Below the pieces are notes generated by a model. It ran no database searches. It was given only the letters and a program-made list of their open reading frames with translations, and was not told the DNA's origin. From contig NC_068344.1 of NCBI RefSeq assembly GCF_014633365.1, forward strand, positions 35,090,670-35,154,669: a DNA stretch of 64,000 nucleotides. The letters are read 5' to 3'. Origin of the DNA: Diospyros lotus (Eukaryota; Streptophyta; Magnoliopsida; Ericales; Ebenaceae). This document shows positions 9,912-21,809 of this stretch, piece after piece. The position numbers and the translations under genes were made by a program. Each line of letters starts with the position of its first letter. Within the stretch, counting starts at the first letter, position 1.

Positions 9912-12840
9912 TGTAACAACCCTAAAATAGGCCTAGGAGTTTTATTACTTAATGTTGGTTGAGGGCATTTTAAATATGGGTCCAAGTACTTTAATATTTA
10001 ATGATAAACTGTTTTGATGGCATAGAAATAGTTTTGGATTTTAAAATTTTATTTTATGGTTCATGTGATTGTGAAAATTAAGCCTGGTGTGCTTGGAATA
10101 CATGTATATGGGATAGATGTGATTTGGGCTTAGACCCATGGTGAGAAATAATTTGGAAATAATGGGCTTGATGGTGTAATAAGAAAATGGGAAAAGAAAA
10201 TAAATTAAAATAGCATTTGTCAATCAAGCCCCTAGATATTTTTGTTTGTAATATGCAAAGTAGGGCATTTTGGTAAATTCTAGAGCTGGCGTGCAGATCT
10301 GGACGCACTTCTTTTTCCCAACAGCCTCTGTGCACATGTAATATCTAATATTTAATATTAAGAGTATTTTCAGAAATTATGAGTCAAAATGGAATTTATA
10401 ATAGTTTAGGGCCAAAGTGCAATATCCAAAACATAAACGAAAGGTGAGGGACTAAATCAATTAAGGTAAAATGGCACAAATAAGCGATATTCGATAAAAC
10501 CAAGAGATTCGCAAAGGTTTGAGGTCGAAAACACGTGATTAGGGGCATCCGGGCAAAAGTGCAGATTTTGTAAAATGCCCAAGGGAGGTCGAAACGATGA
10601 ATTTTTTCAAAAATTCTTGAGAGAAATGAATTGCTTGAAACTTGTGGGCAATCAAGGAATTAACAAGAAGTCTAGGGGTATCAAGGAAAGGGAAAAATGA
10701 AGTTGGAAATTACTTAGGGGGTAAAAGTGCAAAAATTAAAATTTCAAAGTGGGAAACCGACCGATTGCAGTATGGCCACTGGCCAGCAGCCTTGGGCATC
10801 GAAAAGGTCGCCTAGAGGCTCGAGAGTAGCCTCCAGGTGATGATGGTCACAATGGAAGTGGCCATTGGCTGAGAACCGCCACGAGGTGACCAGAATTAAT
10901 AGCAGATGGGATCGACGATTTTAATCAAATTTTTTGAGGCATTTTTCTCATGATTTAGGGCTATTTGATGGGATTAAGGGCTAGATTTGGGCTTAAGGGA
11001 TAAGAACGAGCAAGATCTGGTAGGAAATCATGTCAAAAACAAGTATAAATAGAGGAAGAGAGTTGAGGGTTTCAAAAACAAATCGATTGAAATTACTCTT
11101 GTTTTTGCTAGAATCAAGCCTTGGGGATAAGGGGCTTTAGATCTTTGGGTTATGGGAAGTATTTCTGGAGAGTTTGGGATCTTTTGGCATAGAAATCACT
11201 AGGTTTTAGCAAATTGGCCGGAAAGTCGGGCTCGCCAGAGCCGTGACCTGCAACTGGGTTTTAAACCCTTTTCCAGCTACTATTTCGGTCATTTGAAGGC
11301 ACCATCATGGTTGCCTCATCAAGCTCTTCAAGGCCCCATAGTTGTTTTGGCCAAAGGAAGTCGCTAGAGATCCGCCATCACCGGAGAAGATGACTTGCAT
11401 CGGCTGCGTGTGGGCTCTACTCGCCGAAGCCTTGAATGGAGCATGAGGTAGGTTTTACTTCTAAAATTAATTCTATAATTTTTCTAAAATTATTTTAGTA
11501 ATTTTCATGGAAAAAGATTTGGTGAAATTTGATGTTAGGGATTTTTTATGAATTTTCGAAGGCAAGGAAGGTTTAAAAATAAAGAAAAATAGAGAAAATT
11601 GAGAAAAAATAAAAATATTGATTTCTAAGGTCTTAAATGGTAAATAGGAGATGATTGGGTTGTTAGAGGGAAGGATTGCATGTTTTTCTAGACACGACAC
11701 GTTTTTTGAGGCAAAAACTAGACTTTTCTAAATTGAGGTGGGTGGTTTAATCCTAGCTTTACCTTGTCTTGGATGTGTGTTGGAGTGAGTGTAGTGGGTT
11801 CAGGTGAGCAGTTTTACCCTTTTGATCTTAGGATGCACGTGATTGAACCAGTTCTAATGAGCGGTTATACCTTCTAGAACTTGGGTTGTTTACAAAGGCG
11901 TTTCACTTATGTACTTGTGGCATCATCTGCATATTGAACATGTGGTATATTGCATCAACTATTTAAATTATAAAAGAGTCAGTGCATAGCGTGTGATTTG
12001 CATATCATCGGGGTGTTGGTTTTCGTGTCATTGTTATGTCCGTGGGGACGGGATGAGGTCTACTTGAGAATGGGGCAATGTTAATCTAGGTGAACGAGTG
12101 ACACGGTGGGGCACTCGAGGGATTAAGTATGTCACGATAAGCTCAACCCCAACGGTGTGTGGAATGGATTTTTCATGGGAGGTTGAGTATGTCAAGGAGA
12201 TTTCTCAAGTTAGACATGTTGGATGTTGTTGTTTTCTATTTATGCCATGCTTATGTGTCTTTCATGCATTCAGTAAACTGTTTCATGCCATCACTTAGAT
12301 GTTTTATCATCTAACCTGGGTTATGCCCTTGGAACATTCAATGTTTCAGCCAGGGACTGCTGCGAGTGCGAGGACGTGGCCATTTGAGGGCCAATAGTGT
12401 TTAGTTTGATAGTCGTTGTATCTTTTTTGGGCGTTAGTATTTATTTTGCTATATGTATGAATAGTTGTATGATACTGTCGTCATCATTTGGTTATTTTGT
12501 AATTTGTATTTCAGTGTGGGAACACTATGTATGAAACTCGTGGTAAGCCACGATATTTGATATTAATTATTCTGCTGTGTTATTTATATCTCATTTAGTT
12601 TAAGATTATTATTGATCTTGATAGGTAAACGGGCAAGACTGGGGTTCTCGGGGTTTGTGTCTGCATGTGAAAATTGTTCTTCAAATCACCACGGGCGCCG
12701 ACCATTGTATGTGACGGGTGTTTAATCTAGATGTGAAGATTGTTCTTACGGCACCGTGTATGGTGATCATGGAAAAAAAAAAAAAAGAAATCCTGGGAAT
12801 TGCCTTATAGTGATGCGCTCGTGTAAGGCGGGGTGTTACA
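9912..12840 (+). mobile_element. Tekay-like LTR, flanks do not match
   Basis: A 2929-bp unit begins TGTAACAACCC and ends GGGGTGTTACA, the ends typical of Tekay/Del LTRs. It shares with the LTR at 13004 the phrase GGGTTATGCCC followed by GGAACATTCAA. The 5-bp flanks (ATTAA left, CCACA right) do not agree, so this is not a simple solo LTR: it may be recombined or one flank may be lost. The ORFs within are not convincing. Confidence 0.65.
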
Positions 12841-13003
12841 CCACAAATCTCCTATTTCAGTGCAATGCGTATCCCCTCTTTTGAATGCACTGTTTCATTT
12901 CTCCTTTAGTCCCTCTCCGTGTTCTTCCTCTTCTTCACCTTCTCCATCCTATTCACTCACTTATGTTCCCTGCTACTGTTTGCTTCATGTGCGTGGGTGG
13001 AAC

Positions 13004-15567
13004 TGTAATACCCGAGAAATTCTAAAGGACTCAAGAGTAATTTATCTTGAGATAAAAATGGAATTTAAGGATAAATTGAGGGTATAACAGTAATTTATTA
13101 TCGTATGAATGACTGAATCAATTGTCGGGAGTGCCCTGGAGCCGAGATGCCAAAAGAAAATGATGTGGCATTAACGAGCACCCCGAGATAGGATTTATAG
13201 TGCCGAAAGAAATGAGATCGGGAACAGTCTTTGGTACAGCTAAAAAGGCAACTGTCAATTAGGCTACAATACCGAATTATCATAGATGACTCCTCGAAAG
13301 TCAACGAAAGCTTGAGGAGGCTTCAGTTTTTCATGAGGATCAACCCTTCAGAGGTTTCAGGAAGAAACGAATAGGTTTAGGGCTAAAACAAAGATTCGGG
13401 CCTAAGTGCAATTTCTTAAAATTTACCAAATCGGTCGGAGAGAGGTTGAAACGACAATTTTTTAGAATCTTCAAAGAATGAAATGAAGATTTTAGGACTT
13501 GGGGGTCCTAGTGGAAATGTCAGAAAGTTCAGGGGTTGATGAAAAGGGGCCAATATGCAATTTGGGAAAATGGCAAGGGCTGAAATGTAATTTTGAAAAG
13601 AAGCAAGTTGCCATGGCCGACAGCCATTTTCGGTCTCTGACAGGGGGTTTTCGACCATGGGGAGTCTAAGGGAATGGTCGAGGCAGCTCGAGGACCCAAG
13701 CCACGCCATCGATAAGCATCGAGAGTGGCCAGATTTTTAAGAAATCCGATCACAGATGGTCGGTTTGTCATGACCATGCTGCGACCTACAATCGGCCATT
13801 CGAGGCTGGTTGTCAACGAATTTGGGTCGCCCAAGAGGCTTAGAAGAAGCTCAAGGCTTCGGGTAAGGCACCCATGCTCGTTCTGAGGGTCGATTGTGGC
13901 TATAAATAGCCGGGTATCGCGTTAGGGTTTGGCCGAAATGGAGGCGTCTTTGAGCTTCAAATCGAAGGCCCAATCGAACAAATTGAAGCTCAAGATTAAG
14001 GGGCTTTTGAAGCCCATGAGCTGAAGAGCATTTCTGGAAAATTAGAGGCATTTTCGTGTTGATATGAAGGTCATTCGAAGCTCGCCGAAAAAATGAGGCG
14101 GGTGATTTGGCCGAGAGTTCGAGGCCTCGATAAGAGGTCTTCCGGTGCTTATTTGAGGCTCAAACTTGGGCATAAGGATCGACTGGAAGAGGGCTTCAAG
14201 ATGGCATAGCTATCTCATATCGCCGGCATGGTCGGAGCTGGAGAAGATGACCAGTGCGTGGCCGGCACGCGCGATCTTCCACGCGCCACCACTCGCCCGA
14301 GGCACGTGCGGGCGCGTGGGACTTGGGAAAATTCTGGAAAAAATGTTATAAATTCTAGAAAAATATTTTACAGATGTCCGTGCAAAAAGATTTGGATTTG
14401 GAGTTCTCGATGTCTCGATTTTAAAGCCAAAGAACCTCATTTTGCGTGAAAACGCAATATCCGAGTAAGTCCAGTATTTTTCCTTTGAAGTTTATAGCAT
14501 ATTATGAATTGTTGTGAAGATAGATTTGAGGAAGTAGTCTCGATGTAATTATTGGGATTTTTAGAAGGAAAATGAAGGAAAATAAAGGAAAAAAGGAAAT
14601 AAAAGAAATATTGAGGATATTTAGTGATTAAATATTATTTTATAATTGAAGTAATCGAGATGATGAGATTGGTGCAACTTTTGAGAGTTGACACGAAAAT
14701 TAAGGCGGGGCACACATATCGAGGCAATGCACACTTTTCGAAAAATGCAAGTTTATCTCAAAAGGTGAGTTATCCTATCCTATTTATGATATGATTGCTT
14801 ATATGCATGCTATTTATGAATGCAATATTCATTTGTCATATGCCATGAAAAGTTGTGATATTTGCATTGCACGATATTATTATCATATTGATATTTGTGC
14901 ATGGGAATGGGATATCGCCCCCAGAATGTAGCCGTAATTCCCCTAGGGTATTGAGGGAATAACGTTAGTCTTATCCGGCAGAGATTCGGGATTTGCCTAG
15001 GATTCCTAGCCGGGCCAGTGGGCTTGGGAAGTTACATTAAAGGGCACAAATATTGTTCATGTCATTACATCATGCATTCATATATATGTTTTTGGACCCT
15101 CACTAGAAGTTTCATCTTCTAATGGGTTATGCCCCTGGAACATTCAACTTCCCAGTTGAGACTTGCAGATAGGGCAAGGAGCAGATTGAGATATGACAGC
15201 ACGTAATGGCGTGGCCGATGGATTCAGCAGATGATTCCAATATTTTATTTATTGTGAAATGGCTAGGTACTTGAGGTTTCATATAATTAGCTCTGTTAGA
15301 ATATTATGGATTCTTCATGTATTAAGGCTGTTAAAGATATGATGTAATATATGATACGAATTCTTTATGATATTATATAAGGTGAATTCAGGTATGTACC
15401 ATATCAGGTTTCGATTGTCGCTTCCGCATTTTTAATGATTTGCTGGGGTGTTTCCCTTTGTCATACGGTATCTGATGTATGAGAAATGTATAAGGGAAAA
15501 GGTAATATGTATGGATTCGATGGGCCCCAGCATAGTGGCATGCCCTCCGGCGGGACGGGGTGTTACA
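13004..15567 (+). mobile_element. Solo LTR, Tekay-like, TSD GGAAC
   Basis: A 2564-bp LTR starts TGTAATACCCGAG and ends GGGGTGTTACA. It is flanked by GGAAC at 12999-13003 and 15568-15572. It belongs to the same family as the LTRs of the full element at 25616-38423, with shared start, end and internal text. The single LTR with a perfect TSD shows loss of the interior by LTR recombination. Confidence 0.9.
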
Positions 15568-15572
15568 GGAAC

Positions 15573-16213
15573 TTCTCTCTGATTTTTGCATTCTCAACAG
15601 GCAAGTTCTTCTTGCACTCCCTCTTTATTTTCAATGTGAGCTCGTTTATACATTTTGTATTTCACTTCCTTGATTTCTTGCTTTCTCCTTTATTGTTCTA
15701 CAAGTTCTTCTTGCACTTCCCTTTGATTTGCAGTGCAAGTTCTCTTATACATCCTCTTATATCCTTGTGCGAGCTAGCTAATTCGATTTTTGTATTCATT
15801 TTGTCTCACTGTGATGACTATGAATGTATATATATATATATATATCTGTTGTTGCGTATAACTTCTTCTTCTCTAGTTATAACATCCTTTTCTTTTGAAT
15901 CTTCTTGCTAGTATATTAAGGTCCTTTTGATGTTTCAAATGGGGATTGCTTTACCCCGGATTTATTTTTTGCAAATGGCATATATTTGGTTTCAGTTTAG
16001 ATACAAAGGTTCTATTCGCCTCTGTATTAGGCTATTGGTTGTATGCATATGTACAAATAAAGAAGCTCGCTCAAATAGCCCTTATAAGAGGCAGGCAGAT
16101 CGTGGGTATACTCCCTGGTATTGAATAATCACATGTATATATTATACATGAAATGAAGAGCTTAGTATAGACACCCTATGTTTTAAATAGCTGACGTATA
16201 TTTGGCTGTTAGC
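15573..16213. other. Stretch with weak coding-like tract
   Basis: A CAAGTTCTTCTTGCACT phrase is repeated near 15601 and 15701. A (TA)n run lies at about 15825-15846. The plus-strand tract 15960-16128 translates to a hydrophobic segment followed by a basic region, in one open frame ending at TGA or TAA. I cannot assign it. It could be a captured exon or chance. Confidence 0.3.
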
Positions 16214-16690
16214 CTTAACCGCGAGCTCCTTGTCGCAAGCTCATGTCTATGCCCTCTAACCATAAGCTTAATCGTGAGCTCTTTGCCACGAGCTCATACC
16301 TATATGCCCTCTGACCATAAGCTTAATGGCGAGCTCTTTGTCGTGAGCTCATACCCGTATGCTCTCTGACCATAAGCTTAATCATGAGCTCTTTCCCGCG
16401 AGTTCATTTTTCAAGCTCTTGTCCTCGAGCTCTTATAGCTTGCCTGACCTCAAGCTCTTGGCACGAGCTCGTCCACCAAGCTCTTGCTCAACCCCTTGAT
16501 CGCGAGCTCGTTCAACAAACTCTTATTCACCTCATGACCTCGAGCTCTCTCTCCATAACCCGCGAACTCATGACCTCGAGCTCGTCCCATAAGCCTTGAC
16601 CGCAAGCTCTCCCAAGCTCTTTTTGTAAGCCTTTTCTAGTGAGCTCGTTCAGAGCTTTCCCATAAGCCTTTGAATGCAAGCTCTTGCTCA
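16214..16690. repeat. GAGCTC-rich tandem repeat
   Basis: Units starting CTTAA and containing GAGCTC, ending CCATAAG, begin at 16214, 16267, 16322 and 16377, a period of 53-55 bp. After 16400 the repeat decays into irregularly spaced GAGCTC and CAAGCTC words up to about 16690. The adjacent Tat LTR is also rich in GAGCTCG. Confidence 0.8.
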
Positions 16691-16719
16691 CACCCTATCC
16701 ATTTACATTCTCTTAATTT

Positions 16720-16844
16720 AATTAAATGTTTGCATTTTCTTTAATTTATATTTTACCTTTCATTTACTTTAATACATAAATGTAAATAAGAAAGTAGCCC
16801 CTATTTGGATTCAATAAAAATATCAAAAAAATCAAAATCCATAA
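16720..16844 (-). mobile_element. SIRE-like LTR fragment, minus strand
   Basis: The sequence is an inverted match to 23810-23940 within the SIRE-like solo LTR, including the reverse of TGGATTTTGATTTTTTTGAT and the ACATTTATGTATTAAAGTAA region. It stops exactly where the Tat LTR starts, so the Tat element inserted into this older LTR. Confidence 0.7.
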
Positions 16845-17464
16845 TATCAACGTTCAATTTTAGCTGACCGAGATTTTTCAAGGCCGTAGTGAATGGACGA
16901 GTTTGAGATGCAAAAAGGAAGAACAAAATGGAAAGAACACAAGGAATTTTTCCGTGGTTCGACCAGAACGATACCTACTCCACGACTGTACTTTGATTAT
17001 TTTTCTAGAGTGACAGTGTCTAATTATTCTTCTTTTTCCTCTATCTTCCATGATCTAATCAGGGCCTTTACAATTGCATAAGATATAAAAATATAAAAAT
17101 TATATAATGGGGGACAAACAGTCCTCATCATCTGCATAAAATCGGGAGTGGGATTCTTATTACGAGGAGTATGGTTTGCCTTAGATAAAGTAAGTGGGTC
17201 CTAACCTCTGGTTATTCAGCAACTTTGTTGTCTATGCGAGTTGGAGGGTTTGGCCAGTGAGCTGAATGGTTGAGCTAGCAAACTAAGGGCTTTATTGGGA
17301 GCTCGTTGAATCGATCGCTTGGAGCTCGCTAGGAGCGTGCTTGGTTCCGCGATCTATGGGTTTGCCTTAGTGAGCCCGCTAGGGCCTCCTAGGCCTTAAG
17401 AGATTGGGTCGGCTTGCTAAACTGGGCCTAACCCATAAGAAGTGGTGCGAAAAACACATATACA
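16845..17464 (-). mobile_element. 3' LTR of the Tat element (inner edge approximate)
   Basis: 16845 to about 17330 matches 42209-42716, the 5' LTR. The outer end is 16845 (TATCAACGTTC, against TGTCGAAGTTC at 42209). The inner edge is set near 17464 because the minus strand there reads AGGGGAGCTTA then TGTATATG, a plausible polypurine tract and LTR start. That inner limit is inference. Confidence 0.65.
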
Positions 17465-17738
17465 TAAGCTCCCCTAGCTCGCAATGCAATATTCGGACTA
17501 GGAGTTGACGTGTGCCAGCCATTCCAGCTGTTATTCCACCTTTCGAACTTCTATCCAATCACTTCAAATCTCGTCGTTTCATGCAGCACATCTTGTCTGC
17601 GACGCATTTAGTGCACACGTTCCCCCATTACTGCGCATGATTATGCCTGTGGGACCCATGAGCTATCGTGCAGCCGATGGATGTGGAGCATGCCGTAAGT
17701 CATTTTGATCTGACGGCTAGAATTGAACTAGCTAAAGG

Positions 17739-17747
17739 TATAAATAG
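17739..17747 (+). promoter_or_regulatory. TATA box possibly driving the antisense ORF
   Basis: TATAAATAG lies 530 bp before the plus-strand ORF region, followed by pyrimidine-rich leader sequence. A possible 5' splice site (GTAACC) lies near 17938 and a 3' site (TTCATTTAG) near 17966. It is inside the Tat 3' region and points opposite to gag-pol. Confidence 0.4.
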
Positions 17748-18272
17748 TAGAGGGTGTTCCTTTTTTTCCCTCTTTCATGCTATTTTGAAATCTTCTTGTC
17801 TTCGCCCTCATCCTCCCTTCTACTCTCGAGACATTTGTGGTTACCAGATCTCCCATACGTAGGCGTCGTCCATTTCTGTCCAACGCTACGTTTCAAGCTT
17901 TCGTATCGGCAAGAGACTCAGTGATTGGTAACCCTTTTGTGACATTCATCTTTTTCTTTCATTTAGACCGTCCTTTGTCTGTTTAGCCATCGATGGTCCT
18001 TCTGGTCTTCCCGATTCTGTCGGTGTCGCTTCCATTTCCTAGGCAATAGACTTAAATCAGTTGGTTAGGGGTTTGCTGAGCCTTCAGGATCAATGACCTT
18101 AGGGTTAGTCTTCCATGGAATACCGGGCTCATAGTTGCAGACCCTCCGCCTTAGGCAGCACCCTGTTGCAAAGTGCATGGCTTAAAAATAGGGAATACTT
18201 TTAGGGCTTTTCAGGTTCTTTGGGGGTTTGGTTCATGACCTGCGACCTGGCTATCCTTTCTTTTCTCTTTAT

Positions 18273-18990
18273 AGATGTTCGATTCTATTCAAGGAAACTC
18301 AGGCCAAAAGTGCTGCAACCATATCGTAGGGTAAGACGATACCTTGAACTCGAAAGATTGCCTCGTGATGGAGATGCAAAATTTTGAGGAAACGAGCTCG
18401 CAAATTAGGGAGATCGTTGATGTGTCGTTTTCTGAAACTAATCTGGCTATTAGCGATCAGGTCGTGGAGGGAAGTCTTGGGTGTGAGGTTTTTAAGCGAT
18501 ACCCTTCCAAAGCCAAATTTCATGAGGTGGTGACCTATGTCCGGGAGTCCTGCCTCCCAAAGGGTTGTCTAGTGTACATCCTGTCTACGAGCTGTCATGC
18601 GGCGTATCCCCCAACTAGCTTTGTTTCCATTATTCCCCACTGGGCTTAAGCTTCCTATCACACCCTATCTTTTAAACCTTCTGAACGAGCTCAAGCTCTC
18701 ACCTTTCCAGCTGACTCTAAACTCATACACCCAACTAACCTCTTTAATGGTCCTACTCCTTAGGAACAATCTTTCTCCCTCATCTCCAAAACTCATTAAA
18801 TTTCTTTTTTCTTTTAAGACTGCCAAGGATGGGCTGTACTACTTGGCAGCTCGTCCTTCTAAATATAAAGCTATTCTTCCCAAGGCAGGGCAAAAGGAAA
18901 GTCCAACATGGGCAATTACAAGTCCAATTGGTCCTTCATTTCCTATCCTTCCTTCTCATCACTCAAGAATTTTAGTTTCTTGTTGACCCT
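18273..18990 (+). pseudogene. Antisense extra ORF with Transposase_28-like segment
   Basis: Plus-strand frames carry CLPKGCLVYILS, then PPTSFVSIIPHW, then LKLPITPYLLNLLNELKLSP. This order resembles the plant 'putative gypsy type transposon' (Transposase_28) domain found in extra ORFs of Tat elements. A stop follows the first ATG region near 18330, and frame changes occur near 18640 and 18900. The position between integrase and 3' LTR in antisense fits Retand-type extra ORFs. It is broken and probably inactive. Confidence 0.6.
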
Positions 18991-18999
18991 GGGTAAGGG

Positions 19000-20700
19000 C
19001 ATTTTAGTTTGTGCAGCTTCCATTTGACCTTTCATATGGGCTCTAACATCTCCATTTTTGTTGGGTAGATTTTGGAAGCGGAGGCCAAATTTGTCGACCG
19101 AAGAGACCAAGATCCTCAACAAACTCGTTACTACGAGGGTGGGCTTGGAGAATTTTGAGCTGACAGACGAACTGCTCAGGGATTACCAACTCGCCCCTTC
19201 TTTTGAGGCCTAGATTGTGAGCAAGGGTCTATCAGAATCCTAGGTGCAAGAGTTGTTCAGCTTGCGACCGAGAACACTAAAGCCCACAGCAGCAGAGGGG
19301 GAGAGAGTCAAGGCAACGACATGGTGGATCTCGACCTCGTCGAACCGAAGAGATCTGGGGCCAGATCGAGTGCTATTCCATCCGCAGCTCCTAGCTCGAG
19401 CTCGTGAGGTGGGAGGTTGGAGCATCCGCAACCATGGTCGCGTCCTTAACAGCAACACTCTCAACAGTAGCAACAAAGACCTCATCAAAGGAAGCAAGAA
19501 CAACGATCACGAGCCCAACCTCAACAATCTCAACAACAGTAGCGCCCCCAGCAGCAACCAGGGTAGCAAGCTCTTACCTCCCGTGATCGTAGTTTAGGTG
19601 GAGATCATGGGAAGGAGGTCACGAGGGAGGCCCCTATTGTGGGTTCGAAAAAAAGATCCAAACAACCGGGGGAGGATAACAAGGGCAAAAAGGGTTAGGA
19701 TCCCTGAAAAGGAGGCAGCCTTGGAGGCTATGCTGGGAGGGACCTATTTCAACGCCCTCCTGGATAGCTTGCCCACGCTTTTGGGCCAGGGTGCCAAGCC
19801 CCTGTATGATGCGAGAATGAAATGGAGGGCCCTTTATGATTTCATCGCCTGTTATAGCTGTGTGGTAAGATTTTTGCTTTTATTTCTCGTCTTCCTGGTT
19901 TTGCTCTTTTCCCCGAGCTAATTCTTTCTGTTTTGTAGCTTTCCCTTGCTACCATGAAGCTTAGAGGTCAACATCAGGACTTTGAGGTGTAGCTCAACGC
20001 AGTGAACATGTCTCTCCAGGCCAAAATAAAGAAGCTCGAGGAGGAGAAGAAAAATCAACAGGCTGTGCTCCTCATAGCCCAAAAGGAGGCGGAGGGCTCC
20101 GAGATGCGTATGAGAGAGGCGATCCAGAAAAATAAAGACCTTGACGAGGAGCTTCATCTGTCGAAGGGTATGTGGGAGTCTTCCAACTCTAGGCTTACCA
20201 GCGAGCTGAATAAGGCTAAAGAGGAGCTACGCAGGGTCCAAGACCGACTAAAATCGGCTAAGGCAGAGCTAAAAATGGCTAAGGACGAGCAGAAGCAGGC
20301 CGATGATTGAGATGACCGGTGTGAGAAACTCACAAAAAGGACTATTGATGATATCAGGGCAGAGGTGGGAGCTCGGATGAACTCAGTACTCAACGAAACC
20401 AGGTCCGATGCCTGCTCAGCATTCCTATACACCCTTTGGCTGAACCATTCCGAGATGGATTTCTCCTTCTTTGGTGTGCAGGCTGTCGTGGAGGTGAAAC
20501 GCGGTACATGACCGAGGCTGCTGAGGACGCCAAATCTGCCACCCCGCTTGATTCATCAGAGGTTGCGATGCCAGCTACTCATGATGAGGTTTTCCGCCTG
20601 GAGCTGTCAATGCTCAGCCTACTAAAGCTGCCGAGGCTCAACCTGCAGGAGCTATCAAAGTTGCCAAGGTCTAGCCGGTCGAGGCTACCGCTCCTCCTAG
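19000..20700 (+). pseudogene. Distal part of the antisense ORF with coiled coil
   Basis: The best preserved frame is 20002-20310, a charged Lys/Glu/Leu-rich stretch of about 100 residues with heptad character (KIKKLEEEKKNQQ and LNKAKEELRRVQDRLKSAKA). Flanking frames (19244-19597 Ser/Asn/Thr-rich; 19598-19921; 20436-20813) are interrupted. Coiled coils commonly follow Transposase_28 in these plant proteins, which supports one original gene. I infer no function. Confidence 0.5.
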
Positions 20701-21303
20701 CTAGGCTTTTTCAACTTTTGTTTTGTAACACAAGTACCTTTTTCACATTTTGTAATAGAAGTACTTGTTTAATGAAATTCAACATTTTTTTCGTGCATGT
20801 GCCTTTTACTTAAAGAAGTTCTTTACAAACCCAAGCTAATCAAACTTGTAATTTGTCGAAGTCTTAATAAATGATTCTTGAGCTTGTCTCTATAACATAG
20901 CTTGATACGAGTCTTTGAAAGTTTCTACACATCAGAATAAGCTTGAAAATGTAACTTTGGAAGAAGTCTTCAAGAATATTACTTTAAGATGACAAGCCCA
21001 GATAGATCCAAAGAATTCCCAACTCACACATTAGCGAGCTTAAAGATAGGTCATTGATAAATCAAATGTAATAATCATCAATGCGTGTCTAGTAAGGTGT
21101 GATCTTACATATCTTAGGAAAATCAAGACAACCCTTAAATAACGCATCCTTAACAAGATCATATAAGTCATAATGAAAGGCTTGCCAAGATATATGTCCA
21201 GGTAGATCATCTTGCTACCTCAGCTGACATATTATGGCTTGTTATAAGTTTAAGAAGGTAAGAGGTAACACTTAGGAGGGTCACGAGCCGTGACTTGAGT
21301 CAT

Positions 21304-21607
21304 GATGAAAGGACCCCAGCTAATGAACCCTCAGCCTTAAATAATGGAAGTGGTTGTTCAATAGGTACCAAACCATGACTCTAAGTCAAGAGGAATGGTT
21401 CTCAGCTCGCAACTTTAAAGATATTCAATCGAACATCAATAAAAATAATTTAGTTGAGAGGGAACACTCAGGTAGGTCGCAGACCATAACATTTGTCAAG
21501 ATGAAAGGACCCCAGCTAATGAACCCTCACCTTTAAATAACGGAAGTGGTTGCTTAGTAGGTACCAAACCATGACTCTAAGTCAAGAGGAATGGTTCTCA
21601 GCTTGCA
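21304..21607. repeat. Two-copy direct repeat in the Tat 3' region
   Basis: A segment of about 108 bp starting GATGAAAGGACCCCAGCTAA and ending TGGTTCTCAGC occurs at about 21304-21413 and 21500-21607. A partial third echo (GGGCCCCAGCTCGCAAACCA) lies near 21680. Retand-type Tat elements are known to carry an amplified tandem repeat in this region. Confidence 0.75.
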
Positions 21608-21809
21608 AACCACGACCTGGGGGGTACCAAGATGAATGCTTTGTCAAGCCGCAAACCATAGTTCGGTGGCTAAGTTACATGGGCCCCAGCTCGCAAACCA
21701 TGGTTTTACCAACACCTTATTTTTGTGACATTCTTTCCAACAAAGCGTGATGCATGAAGATTTCACTCAAAAATATATGCATATAAATTGCGATAGGAAT
21801 TTGGGGCAT

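Noticed and set aside
9912..12840. Solo LTR with TSD
   Set aside because: The ends fit an LTR but the flanking pentamers differ, so I list it as an LTR without claiming a simple solo LTR.
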